Of a stretch of DNA of 64,000 nt, positions 8,187 through 17,525 are shown in pieces. The first letter of the stretch is position 1. Every line of letters begins with the position of its first letter. A model generated the notes under the pieces. That model searched no databases. It was not told where the DNA came from and worked only from the letters and a program-made list of their open reading frames with translations. The position numbers were made by a program, and so were the translations under genes. This DNA is from Azophilus sp964638775 (GTDB lineage Bacteria > Pseudomonadota > Gammaproteobacteria > Pseudomonadales > Azotimanducaceae): positions 1 through 64,000 of the forward strand of contig CAZWZH010000040.1 of assembly GCA_964638775.1 (NCBI GenBank). The letters run 5' to 3'.

Positions 8187-9982
8187 CGCCCAACATGGTT
8201 GGCGGCAGACAGGGCGCCGAACCCGCCAGACCAGGCTGGGGCAGCGGGAGCGGCAGCGTGCGGGCGCCATTCCTGGCGGTGCCCCTGCTCATCGTGGCGG
8301 CACTGATCGGCGCGCTGTTCTTCCTGAACGAACCGTCATTCGAGGACGTTCTCCGGGATGACGACCTGTGCCCCGTAGATCCGGATCTTGCCGGCAGTGT
8401 CGAAACCCTGCTGATGGACTTCAGAAAGCCCTTTGATGGGGCGTCGGCCAATTTGCCTGGCAATCTGCTGCGCAACCTCACCCTGGATTCCCGGCGCAAC
8501 ACGGAATTCAGGGTGTATTTTCTGACCGGCGCGGCCAGCGCCCCCCGCGCACTTCTGAAACGCCTGTGCAAACCCTACGACAACGACGACCTGCAGGTAT
8601 TGCAGGCAAAAGACCAGAACGGCGCCGTTCGCGACTGCGACAACCTGCCCGCACAGCTTGCGGACAGCACTCGCCGGTCCGCGGTCAAGTTCTGTGCCGC
8701 GCGGCAGGTGTTGCAGCAGCGCATGAACGCGATGGCCGCCAACGTCTGGCGGGAGGACAGGGTCGTGACCGATGCCTACCTGGTCGAGGCATTCGAAGAC
8801 ATCCGCATGGAGTTCTCGGAACGGCCGGGGCCGCATCGCCTGCATGTGTTTTCCGACATGTTGCAGCACGCACACTGGTATTCTCACCTGGACCTCGACT
8901 GGCTGGAATGGGACTACGAAGGGTTCGCGGACCTGCTCAATGCGCGCAGCCGGATGTACGGGCCGCGCCGGGACAACTCCCGGTTTCGCGTCGACGTTTA
9001 CTACCTGCCGCGCAGCGGCAAAACCGACCGGCCGCGCGTAAAGGAACTGCACCGGGAATTCTGGCGAAACTACTTCGAGGGCACGCGGGTCGCCTTCCAC
9101 GACCAGCCGCCCGTGCCGGCATACGCGTCAAGGTCGCTGATGAACCTGATGACCGAAGCGGAATTGGCGGCACAGGAACGCGAAGCGACGGAGCGGTTGC
9201 GGATTGAACTGGAAAACGAGCAGCTTGCCCTGGCGGAGGAGCAGCGGGAACTCGAAGCGCAACGGCGCAGGCAGGCAGAGACCGCGCGCCAGACGGAGCT
9301 GGCAAACCGGCGCAGGGCCGTCGTCGAGCGACAATTGGAAGCGGAGCGCCTGGAACCAGCCCCGCAGCCTCAATTCGCATCCGGGCCGCAGGTCGAGGAG
9401 GAGTCTGCCGACATTGCCGAGCCGGAACCACCACCCGCCGAGCCGGAACCGCCGGTTCCGGAGTCTGAACGGCTGATTGCAGGGGAGGAACGGCCGATCG
9501 CGGGATCGGCCGCGTCGAGCGGGCCGGGCTCACCGACGCGGGACGAAGGCCAAGCCCTTCCTGCACACCAGGCGGTAGCGGTTGCGACTGCACCGGATTC
9601 CTCCAGCATCATGGAGCCTGATCCGGCGGCCGTCGAGTTGCCCCTGTGCCCTCTGATCATTCCTTCGAACCTGGAGGGCTGGCGGCCGGAATATCCCAAT
9701 CCGGGGGGACAGAACTACGGCGATGCCGTCATTACCGTCAGTTACGTGATTGACGAACAGGGTGAGACAGAGGACAGGGAAGTCGTCGTCGTGCCGGAGC
9801 AGTCCAGCGCGGAGCGCACCCGCTACTTCAATCGGTTTGCCCGCGAGGCAGTCAATACCGTTCGTGACTGGTCATTCTCGTTTGCCGAAACGGGGGACCA
9901 GCGCTGCATAAAGCGTCGCACGTCTACGACGTCGTTTCGTTTCCGGTACGATCAGGAACCATTGACGGTTTCAAGGCGTTAG
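8183..9982 (+). CDS. Membrane-anchored protein with vWA-like domain, coiled coil and TonB-like C terminus
   Basis: About 599 residues. Domains in order: a short N terminus, one membrane helix (about residues 29-50, FLAVPLLIVAALIGALFFL), then a vWA-like alpha/beta domain (about 60-300). In that domain the usual DxSxS metal site is degenerate (MDFRKPF) and a second strand reads LHVFSDMLQH. A Glu/Arg-rich coiled coil (about 320-390) and a Pro/Glu-rich linker follow. The C-terminal domain (about 490-590: YGDAVITVSYVIDEQGETED, then EAVNTVRDWSF) looks like the TonB C-terminal fold. The start is TTG at 8183 overlapping the previous stop; ATG at 8195 is an alternative. A paralogue lies at 15767-17509. 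The likely topology is an inner-membrane anchor with a periplasmic body. A role as an energy-transducing or adaptor protein is inference. Confidence 0.65.
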   Translation: MTPNMVGGRQGAEPARPGWGSGSGSVRAPFLAVPLLIVAALIGALFFLNEPSFEDVLRDDDLCPVDPDLAGSVETLLMDFRKPFDGASANLPGNLLRNLTLDSRRNTEFRVYFLTGAASAPRALLKRLCKPYDNDDLQVLQAKDQNGAVRDCDNLPAQLADSTRRSAVKFCAARQVLQQRMNAMAANVWREDRVVTDAYLVEAFEDIRMEFSERPGPHRLHVFSDMLQHAHWYSHLDLDWLEWDYEGFADLLNARSRMYGPRRDNSRFRVDVYYLPRSGKTDRPRVKELHREFWRNYFEGTRVAFHDQPPVPAYASRSLMNLMTEAELAAQEREATERLRIELENEQLALAEEQRELEAQRRRQAETARQTELANRRRAVVERQLEAERLEPAPQPQFASGPQVEEESADIAEPEPPPAEPEPPVPESERLIAGEERPIAGSAASSGPGSPTRDEGQALPAHQAVAVATAPDSSSIMEPDPAAVELPLCPLIIPSNLEGWRPEYPNPGGQNYGDAVITVSYVIDEQGETEDREVVVVPEQSSAERTRYFNRFAREAVNTVRDWSFSFAETGDQRCIKRRTSTTSFRFRYDQEPLTVSRR

Positions 9983-9989
9983 CCGCTGG

Positions 9990-12746
9990 TCAGGAGACGA
10001 TGCCCGCTGTACGCGCGCGAGAGACCGCCTCGCCCCGCCGTGAGACCCCCAACTTCCGATAGATGTTCCTGAGGTGATAGCGAACGCCATCCACCGACAG
10101 TCCAAGGAGGCGGGCAATCTCCTTGTCACGGCGGCTTCTGGCCAGCAACTCGAGTATTTCCCGTTCCCTGACGGTGAAGTCCGGGAACGTCGACCCTTCC
10201 CTGGAGTCGATCTTGCGGAGCAACGTTTGGGCCGCATCCTTCAAGCGCCGTTCCAAGCCGGTGCGCAGCAGCCGGCCCAGCAACGGACGGCTTGTCGCAT
10301 GCGCACGCACCATGGCCCCGGCAAAGCCCGTTTCGGCATGCACGTTCACGTACTCGACCAGATGCGCCATGGCAGCGTCCGTGTCGTTGGCGCGGTATTC
10401 GAGGATCATGGACAGGGCCAGGCTGCGCGTCAGCGTTCGCATGAGGTTCCGGTCGCGGGCGAGGGCCGACAGCCGGCCCGCAAGTTCTCGCGCCGACTCC
10501 AGTTCACCGGAGGCGACAAGCAGCCGCAAACGGGCACAGGAGATCGCTTCAATCTCCCTCCAGGTATAACGATCCAAGTCCAGGATGCTCTGGATATCGT
10601 CCGGAAAAGCCGCATCGAGCCAGGTGGCCGCAGCTTCGTCGACACGCCCCGCTTCCGCGAGATAGCCGATCTTCAGCGTCAGCAGATGCCGTGACACGGA
10701 CACCAGGCCCTGTGAATCCGCCCAGTCGCAGGACGCTTCCACAACGTTCAGCGCCTCTTCGGCCCCGGCGGAGTCGAATCGCGATTCGACGGCGAGTTCA
10801 TTGGCAGCGGCGTAGACGTCGAGCCAGGCGGCAATGTTTCGAAACGGCACTGGAATTCTCTGCGCCCCCTCCCGGGGCAGCGGCGTTCGGCCGCACTCCA
10901 CATCGAGTTCCGCCGTCAGGACACGCACCGTCTGGGTAACGTTGGCGTCCAGGGGAAAGTGCTGCTCGGCGATGCTCGCTGCGCGCGCATAGTGATTCTC
11001 GGCCTCGGCAGAGCGGCCCTGGGCCATGGCGCCGATTCCTTCGATCAATGCCAGGTGCATGGTGCCGTGCACGGAGTTGCAGAGCAGGAACTGCGCTTCG
11101 GCCTCTGCCCCGAACGCACGTCCGCGCTCGAATTGCGCGCCCTGGTCGTAGGCGGCCACCAGGAAGGTGGCGATGGCGCCTACCGTCTCGGGATCGGGCG
11201 ATTCTTCGCCCCTGACGTGTGCAAGGCAATCGATCAATTCCTGAACGATTCCCTTGTCGAACGGCATGCAGCCAAAACCGGTCAGGCCTGCTCGAACGAT
11301 CGTCGCCTCGGCGCGCAAGGCGCTGTCGTCGCCGCCCGGGCGATCGTGTGCAAAGTCGTCGGTTCGCGTTCTGACATTCTCGTAGCGCGCACGCGCCTCG
11401 ATCAACCTGGAACGGTGGACCAGCAGCCGGCAGCGAAGCAGCTCGAGTCGCGGAAAACGCTTGACCACCTCATCCGTAAGAAACCGTTCCGCCGCCCCCA
11501 ATCGAGTCATGCCTTCGCGCAGCCACAATCTCAATCCGCCGGCCTGCAGCAAGGCATCGCCCACCAGGTCCCAGTCCCGCGCTTCGCTGGCGTGACGTAC
11601 CGCCAACAGCAAATGCCCGCGCTCGATCATCGCCGCGGCAATGGCGCGGTGCAGCTCCAGGTACCTGTCGGGATTCTCTCGCCGCCGCTCGATGCCGCAT
11701 ACCTCCTTGAGCAGGGGATGCAATTGCCACCTGTCGGTTCCGGTGCCGAGCTGATGCAGCAGGCCCCGGAGCGCAGCAAGTTCCACAAGCCTATGCCCGG
11801 TGTCGTTCCGGCCGAGCGCATCGTCCACCATTGCGGGCTCGATCCAGTCGAACTGGGCAAGGTCGAGGAGAAACTCGCGGTCGTCCTCCCGGATGTTGCG
11901 CAAGAGCCGGGTTCCAAGCCAGTTCACCGCACTACCTTCGTCATCGGCAAGGTTTTCCAGCAACTCATCGATTGCGATGGGTCGCTCCAGGTCGTTGCGC
12001 ATGATCCGGCAGAAGCCCAGCGCAACCGGCCAACCCCTGGTGTGCTCGATGACGGCGGCCAATTGCCGGGACGACAGGGAGCCGTCGAAAAAGGTGTCTG
12101 TTTCCGATTTCGAGAAGCGCAGTTCCTCGGCGCCGACCACAATGGCCCGGCCTTCCAGAACCGCCGCAGACAGGTCGAGCCCGGGATTGTTCCGCAAACC
12201 CAGAACGACACGCAGATTGTCGGGTATGCGATGCAGGAAATAGTCCAGGGTATCCACAGCGTCCTGCTCGAGCCGCTCCACTTCGTCAATGACGACCAGG
12301 CAGTCCTCGCCCCCGCTCTCGATCTCATGTGCCAGTTGTTCCAGCCCGTATTCGTCGGTATCCGAGGGCGCCGCAACCTGCAGCCCTGCCCGTTCGAAAG
12401 CGTAGGTGAGGTACAGCTCGACACCTTCTCGCGTGTCGTTCTCGTCCAGCGTCAGCCAGGCCGCAAGATTGCCCCGCTCCCTTTCGAAATGGAAAATCTC
12501 GGAGAGCAGGGTTGTCTTGCCGAATCCGCCGGGGGCTCTCAGTACCACGATGGGGCAACCGATTCGTTCGATGCGTTCGATCAGTTGCGGACGATCGATA
12601 TAGAACGGCATCCGCGCCGGCGCCGTGACCTTTGTGGTCAACAGCCAGGGTACCGCTATGGAAATGGGATTGCTGTTTCGTGAATTCGAGTTCGTTACGA
12701 ACAGCTTCGGCCCGTTGCCGCCGCGTATTTCGTTGCCGGCGATCAC
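9990..12746 (-). CDS. MalT-like large ATP-binding LuxR-family regulator 1
   Basis: A 918-residue STAND-type regulator. The N-terminal NTPase has Walker A GGFGKTT (about residues 73-79) and a Walker B-like DCLVVIDEVE. A long helical repeat region like the TPR section of MalT follows. The C-terminal LuxR helix-turn-helix is at about 850-915 (FTVREREILELLARSRRDKE, then IARLLGLSVDGVRYHLRNIY). MalT-type proteins bind ATP plus an inducer and then activate promoters. The inducer here is unknown. It is the second of two adjacent regulators, 6 bp after the first, and converges with the TonB-like gene at 9982. The N terminus before LLTTKV is less certain. Confidence 0.88.
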   Translation of the reverse strand: MIAGNEIRGGNGPKLFVTNSNSRNSNPISIAVPWLLTTKVTAPARMPFYIDRPQLIERIERIGCPIVVLRAPGGFGKTTLLSEIFHFERERGNLAAWLTLDENDTREGVELYLTYAFERAGLQVAAPSDTDEYGLEQLAHEIESGGEDCLVVIDEVERLEQDAVDTLDYFLHRIPDNLRVVLGLRNNPGLDLSAAVLEGRAIVVGAEELRFSKSETDTFFDGSLSSRQLAAVIEHTRGWPVALGFCRIMRNDLERPIAIDELLENLADDEGSAVNWLGTRLLRNIREDDREFLLDLAQFDWIEPAMVDDALGRNDTGHRLVELAALRGLLHQLGTGTDRWQLHPLLKEVCGIERRRENPDRYLELHRAIAAAMIERGHLLLAVRHASEARDWDLVGDALLQAGGLRLWLREGMTRLGAAERFLTDEVVKRFPRLELLRCRLLVHRSRLIEARARYENVRTRTDDFAHDRPGGDDSALRAEATIVRAGLTGFGCMPFDKGIVQELIDCLAHVRGEESPDPETVGAIATFLVAAYDQGAQFERGRAFGAEAEAQFLLCNSVHGTMHLALIEGIGAMAQGRSAEAENHYARAASIAEQHFPLDANVTQTVRVLTAELDVECGRTPLPREGAQRIPVPFRNIAAWLDVYAAANELAVESRFDSAGAEEALNVVEASCDWADSQGLVSVSRHLLTLKIGYLAEAGRVDEAAATWLDAAFPDDIQSILDLDRYTWREIEAISCARLRLLVASGELESARELAGRLSALARDRNLMRTLTRSLALSMILEYRANDTDAAMAHLVEYVNVHAETGFAGAMVRAHATSRPLLGRLLRTGLERRLKDAAQTLLRKIDSREGSTFPDFTVREREILELLARSRRDKEIARLLGLSVDGVRYHLRNIYRKLGVSRRGEAVSRARTAGIVS

Positions 12747-12752
12747 GATGCG

Positions 12753-15446
12753 CTAGACCAGGCCTGCGGTCTTTGCCCGCTCCAGGGCATCGCCCCTGCG
12801 GTTTACACCCATTTTTCGGTAGATCTTTTTCAGGTGATAGCACACACCGCTTTCGGTCAATCCGACATGACGGGCTATTTCCTTGTTGCGCAGGCCGAAT
12901 GCGAGCCCCTGCAGGATCCTGATCTCCTGCGCCGAGTAATGCGGCAGGTCGGTTTCTTCCGCCGCGGTTGCCTGGCCCACATCCTGAAGCATGGAAAGCG
13001 CCTGTTCCCGAACGTCGGAATCCGCTTCCAGATCGATCAGGTGTTGCAGAACCTGAACGCTGACCTCCGCACATCGGGCCAGGGGCCGGGAATAATCCGT
13101 GTCGCGATACCTGTGCAGAAAGGCCCGCAGCCGCCCTGCCGCGGCGTCCATGTCCGCGGCCTGGTATTCCAGGACCATCCATTCGGCAAGGCAACGCATC
13201 AACGTACGCGTCAGACCGCGCGCCTGCGCGGTTTCATGCAGGTGTCCGGCGAGGTGGCGCGCCTTGTCGAACTCGAACCCGGCCTGGAGCACACCGATGC
13301 GCGCGCAGGCGATTGCTTCCATCTCGCGCCAGGATTGTCCATCGAGATCCAGTTGGTCGACAAGGCCTGCCGGCAAGCCGGCTTCAATCCAGGCCCGTCG
13401 GGCCGCATCCACCCGCCCCGCCTTCGCGAGGCACGCCGACCGCTCTGCAGACAGTATTCTCACCAGACCGGCGAGACCCCGTCGTGCGGCAAGCGCAAGC
13501 GAGTCTTCGAGAACATTCAGAGCAGCCGGCGTGCCGCCGTTCTCGAACGCCAGCTCCGCCCGGATTCCGTGCATGGCAGCGTGCACGTCCAACCATCCGC
13601 TCAGGGTCTCAAGCCGTGCATTCGCCATCCCTTCGGGCAGGCGCAATCCCATGCGATTGCGCTCGATCTGCAGTTCCGCCTGCAATATTCTCGCGGCCGG
13701 AATCATCCGGCCGCGCATGAACGCGGCTTGTGCGTCCTGAACGCGGCCCTGGGCCATGGCAACAGCGCCACGCCAGGTGTCGATCAGCACTTCGCCATGA
13801 GCGGCATTGCCGAGAGCGAAGAACTCCCTGGCCTTCACCCCCCAATGCCGGCTGCGCCTGAACTTCGTCCGCATGGAGTCGTGGACGCACAACAGCGTGT
13901 ACAGGCTCCCGCGATGCACCGGCGCCAGCCTTTCTTCGGCCGCAAGCGACGCCACTTCTTCCAGCGCCTTGAGCTGTCCGGTTTCGCCGACGGACATGCA
14001 GGTGAACATCTGCAGCAACGACCGCGCGATGAACCGGTCGGCCTTGAGCGCCAGGCTGTCGTCGTGTTCGCGTTCGTGACGGGAGTCGCCGGTGGTTTTC
14101 TCGACGCGCTCGAACAGCGCACTGGCCGCACGCTCGTCGCCGTTCACCAGCAGCCCGATACAGCGCATCAGCGAAAGCCTTGGAGCCGTTGCAATGGCGT
14201 TGGAATCGAGAAAACCAACGGCGTTCAGAAACGGTTTGATTCCGGTGCCGAACAGCAGGCCGACGCCGCAGCCCACCTCCAGGATTTCGCCGAACGCCTC
14301 ATCCTCTCCTGTCGCACTGGCATGACGCACGGCTGCATCGAGATCGCCGCGACGCGCCATCGCAACCGCCAGCCGACGGTGCAATCGCCGGAATCGAACG
14401 GCATCCTCGCGCAAACGGCGCACCCTGCAGTATTCCCTTATCACCGGATGCAGGCGCAGCACCGCGCCGCTGCGATCGACGGGTCGCAGAAGCCCTCTGA
14501 ATCTAGTCAACAGTTCGCTCCGGCGCTGGGCGGACCCGTCTGCGAACACCTCCTCCACGAGCCTGTGATCGATGGTCTCGAACAAGCCGAAATCAAGCAG
14601 GAATTCGCGGCTTTCGGGCGTCAAGCCGCTCATCAGCCGAGCACCCAGGAACTCCTCAACCGTCGCCTGGTATCCCGACAGTATGCTCGGGGCGTTCGAG
14701 TTTCCGGCGCCGCCGTTCAGGTCCCGATACGTGCGCAATGCAACCGGCCATCCTTCCGTACGCTTGACGGCTGCGACAAGCTCCTCGCGAGACAAACGGC
14801 CACCGAGAAACAGGGCGATCTCCGCATCGGTGAAGCGCAGGTCATCGACGGTAAGGACCTCGCACTGGTGATCCAGGGCCGCGGTGGCCAGTTCCAGACC
14901 GGGCGGGTATGAACGCATGGTCATGGCGAAGTGCAGGTTGCGGGGGCTGCGGCGCACCAGAAAGTCGATCATCGCGATGGTCTCCCGGGCGTCGAGGCTA
15001 TCCACCTGGTCAAGCGCCAGGAAACAGGGTTTGGCGTGGTTCTCGATTGCGCGCAGCAGCAGCCCCTGCCGGTAACTGGCCTTGTGCGGGTGCCGGTCGC
15101 CGTTCCACAGGTTGCGCACCAGGGACAGGTCCAGGCCGCCGCGTCCGAAAGCGTAGGCAAGATAGCTCGACAGGAGTTCGCCGTTGATCCCGTTGTCGAG
15201 CCGAAGCCAGGCTACGAGCGTGCCCCGGTCGCGTTCGCGCTGGCAGATTTCGTTCAACAGCACCGTCTTGCCGAACCCGCATGGCGCGTGCAGGACACCG
15301 ACCCGCTTTTCGAGGGGTTGGTAGCGCTCCAGCAGCCGCGGGCGGCAAAAGCAGTCCGTGAGCCGCTTGGGCAAGGTCGCCCTGGAGGCTTTCAGACCTT
15401 CTGCCGGGATCCCGATCTGGAACCGGTTCGCCTTCGCGATAGCCAA
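12753..15446 (-). CDS. MalT-like large ATP-binding LuxR-family regulator 2
   Basis: An 897-residue paralogue of the next gene with the same plan. The NTPase has Walker A CGFGKT (about residues 56-61) and an LALDQVDSLD Walker B. A helical repeat region follows, and then a C-terminal LuxR helix-turn-helix (YSAQEIRILQGLAFGLRNKE, then IARHVGLTESGVCYHLKKIY). The two HTH domains are similar but not identical, so they may share or compete for sites. The 320-bp gap before this gene probably carries the promoter for the pair. Likely targets are the flanking paralogous uptake/signalling genes, by position only. Confidence 0.88.
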   Translation of the reverse strand: MAIAKANRFQIGIPAEGLKASRATLPKRLTDCFCRPRLLERYQPLEKRVGVLHAPCGFGKTVLLNEICQRERDRGTLVAWLRLDNGINGELLSSYLAYAFGRGGLDLSLVRNLWNGDRHPHKASYRQGLLLRAIENHAKPCFLALDQVDSLDARETIAMIDFLVRRSPRNLHFAMTMRSYPPGLELATAALDHQCEVLTVDDLRFTDAEIALFLGGRLSREELVAAVKRTEGWPVALRTYRDLNGGAGNSNAPSILSGYQATVEEFLGARLMSGLTPESREFLLDFGLFETIDHRLVEEVFADGSAQRRSELLTRFRGLLRPVDRSGAVLRLHPVIREYCRVRRLREDAVRFRRLHRRLAVAMARRGDLDAAVRHASATGEDEAFGEILEVGCGVGLLFGTGIKPFLNAVGFLDSNAIATAPRLSLMRCIGLLVNGDERAASALFERVEKTTGDSRHEREHDDSLALKADRFIARSLLQMFTCMSVGETGQLKALEEVASLAAEERLAPVHRGSLYTLLCVHDSMRTKFRRSRHWGVKAREFFALGNAAHGEVLIDTWRGAVAMAQGRVQDAQAAFMRGRMIPAARILQAELQIERNRMGLRLPEGMANARLETLSGWLDVHAAMHGIRAELAFENGGTPAALNVLEDSLALAARRGLAGLVRILSAERSACLAKAGRVDAARRAWIEAGLPAGLVDQLDLDGQSWREMEAIACARIGVLQAGFEFDKARHLAGHLHETAQARGLTRTLMRCLAEWMVLEYQAADMDAAAGRLRAFLHRYRDTDYSRPLARCAEVSVQVLQHLIDLEADSDVREQALSMLQDVGQATAAEETDLPHYSAQEIRILQGLAFGLRNKEIARHVGLTESGVCYHLKKIYRKMGVNRRGDALERAKTAGLV

Positions 15447-15766
15447 CGCTTCGCTCTATATCGTCAGTCAGTGTTTGAGGGCGATCATTTTGACTGCAGG
15501 GCGACAGCTATCGGTGCGGCGGCGGACTGTTCTCGCAACCGCTTTCGAATTTCCGAGGTGCCCTCAAGGGACCATAAGCCAAACGGCCTTCCGGGGCCGG
15601 TCAGCGCGGCGCAATGATACACCGAAACGCACATTCAGTTACAGGTAAAGTTTTGTCCCACGCGAGATGAGCCCAAAGGCGAGATGCGATTCCGGCGCAA
15701 AGCGAGCCTTGACTTGGGGTGTTGGGGAGCATCTGGAGATGATCGTGACACCTGGTACCGATGCCG
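15447..15766. other. Upstream region of the regulator pair
   Basis: These 320 bp lie between the end of the TonB-like paralogue and the start of the first MalT-like gene, both on the minus strand. This is the place for a promoter of the regulator pair. I see no reading frame of substance, no T-tract hairpin, and no -35/-10 pair I would defend. Confidence 0.4.
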
Positions 15767-17509
15767 TCAGCGATAGGCGTATTCGAACTTAAACGAGGTC
15801 GTGCGGATCTGCCGCCTCATGCAACCGGATTCGGATGGCTCGACGAAGGCGAACGACCACGCCCTGACGGTAGCCGTGGCTTCGGCGGTAAACGAATCGA
15901 AGTAACGTTCCCTGTCCGCCTGGGAGCGGCCCGCAACCACGGCCACCGTGTCATCCACTGTCTCGCCCTGTTCGTCGACCACGAATCTCACGGTTACCAC
16001 CGCCGATCCAAGATTCATCCTGCCGCCTCTCGGATACGCGGGACTTCGATTGACCACGTCTGTCGACAGAAGCAGTTCGCATGCGCGAGGCGCTTCGTCC
16101 ACCGGCCTGGCGCGCGGTACTCGCGGTCTCTGATTCGCCGTTGGCGGTGCGGGCTCGGCGGCCTCTCGCGCGGGTTCCTCGATCGGAGCCGGCTGGACCT
16201 CCGCCACGGCACGCGATGATTCGACAGCTTCCGTTTCGACCCCGGGCGGTTCCTCGATCGGCGCGCCGGCACTCTCCAACGCGGACGGTTCGGCCGGTGA
16301 GTCGGAGTCCTCCGTATCCCCCTCTCCCCCGGCCTCTCCCCCGGCGGCTCCGGGCGGCGCCGGCTCTTCGCTGTCGCGGCCCCCCGGCGTTGCGGCGGGT
16401 TGCCGCAGTTCCGCGAGTCGCAGACGGTCCCGCTCCTGTTCCAACCGTTCCTGTTCTTCGAGGAGGCGCCGCCTGGTTTCTTCCCGTTGCCTTTCGAGCT
16501 CCTGCTGCTCTTCTCTTACCTCCCGCAGCAGCCGTTCAACGACCTCGCGCTCCCGCGCCGCGATCTCGGCTTCCGTCAGCACGTTCATCAGCGGTACCGC
16601 CGAATACGGCGGACCCGGCGCCTGAACGTGAAAAGCCAGTTCCACGCCCGCGAAATACTCTCGCCAGAACCGCTGGTGCACTTCGCGAACGCGCGGCTGG
16701 TCGGTCAAGCCCCTGCGGGGAAGATAAAAGACCTCGACACGCCAATCGGGCGCGCTGCGCCGATCTCCGATCGCCCAGTTCTGCGATGCCATCAATTCCG
16801 CGAACTCTTCATGGCTCCATTCCGACCAATCCTGATCCAGGTGCGAATACCAGTCTGCATGCTGCATCATGTCGGAAAACACATGGATGACGTGCGGCTC
16901 CGGCTGTCCGGCGAGTTCCAGCCTGATGTCCTCGAGGGCTTCGATGAGGTATGCGTTGTCGACCTTTCGTTCATCCGGCCAGTCCCGTCTGGCCAGTGCA
17001 TCGAGGCGCGGCGCAAACGCTTCCCGATACGCACAGAACTTCGTTGCAACCTCGCGCGTACCGGTGGGCAGTTGTGCCGGGAGGTCGTTGCAGTCCCGAA
17101 CGGCTCCGCCTCGATCCTTCGCCGCTGCTATCTGCAGATCTTCGTTCGCGTAGGGTTTGCACATTCTCTTGAGCAGCGCCCGGGGCCCGCTCTGGGAACC
17201 CGTCAACAGAAACAGCCTGAGTTCCTGGTTGCGTGCCATCCGCAGGCTCACTTCGTTGAGCAACGCGGACGGCAGCCCGGATTGCGCCGCGTCCAGCGGT
17301 TTCGAGAAATCGAACAGGAACGCGATGCTCCCGGAAATGTTGTCGGCATCCACCGGACAAAGGTCTGCGTCCAGTGCAATGGAATCCCGGCGGGCGTCGA
17401 CGAACACCAGCAATACACCGGCAACGACAATCAACACCAGCACCGGCGGCAGCACCAGGCGCCACCATGGCTGGCGGCGGACGGTGGACCTTGTGTCTAC
17501 CCCTTTCAT
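15767..17509 (-). CDS. Membrane-anchored protein with vWA-like domain, coiled coil and TonB-like C terminus (paralogue)
   Basis: A 580-residue homologue of the gene at 8183 over its whole length. It has a membrane helix (about residues 16-37), then LCPVDADNISGSIAFLFDFS opening a vWA-like domain. FDFSKPL replaces the full DxSxS, and VIHVFSDMMQHADWYSH is the counterpart strand. A strong Glu/Arg/Gln coiled coil (about 310-365) and a Glu/Pro-rich linker follow. The C-terminal TonB-like domain reads LGSAVVTVRFVVDEQGETVD, then ATVRAWSFAF. Several cysteines in the vWA-like part (LCPVD, KRMCKPY, RDCNDLP, KFC) are conserved in both paralogues, which fits disulfides in the periplasm. It lies 16 bp downstream of the pseudokinase gene and is probably co-transcribed with it. 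Function is unknown. Confidence 0.65.
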   Translation of the reverse strand: MKGVDTRSTVRRQPWWRLVLPPVLVLIVVAGVLLVFVDARRDSIALDADLCPVDADNISGSIAFLFDFSKPLDAAQSGLPSALLNEVSLRMARNQELRLFLLTGSQSGPRALLKRMCKPYANEDLQIAAAKDRGGAVRDCNDLPAQLPTGTREVATKFCAYREAFAPRLDALARRDWPDERKVDNAYLIEALEDIRLELAGQPEPHVIHVFSDMMQHADWYSHLDQDWSEWSHEEFAELMASQNWAIGDRRSAPDWRVEVFYLPRRGLTDQPRVREVHQRFWREYFAGVELAFHVQAPGPPYSAVPLMNVLTEAEIAAREREVVERLLREVREEQQELERQREETRRRLLEEQERLEQERDRLRLAELRQPAATPGGRDSEEPAPPGAAGGEAGGEGDTEDSDSPAEPSALESAGAPIEEPPGVETEAVESSRAVAEVQPAPIEEPAREAAEPAPPTANQRPRVPRARPVDEAPRACELLLSTDVVNRSPAYPRGGRMNLGSAVVTVRFVVDEQGETVDDTVAVVAGRSQADRERYFDSFTAEATATVRAWSFAFVEPSESGCMRRQIRTTSFKFEYAYR

Positions 17510-17525
17510 CAGCGCTCCGGGACCC

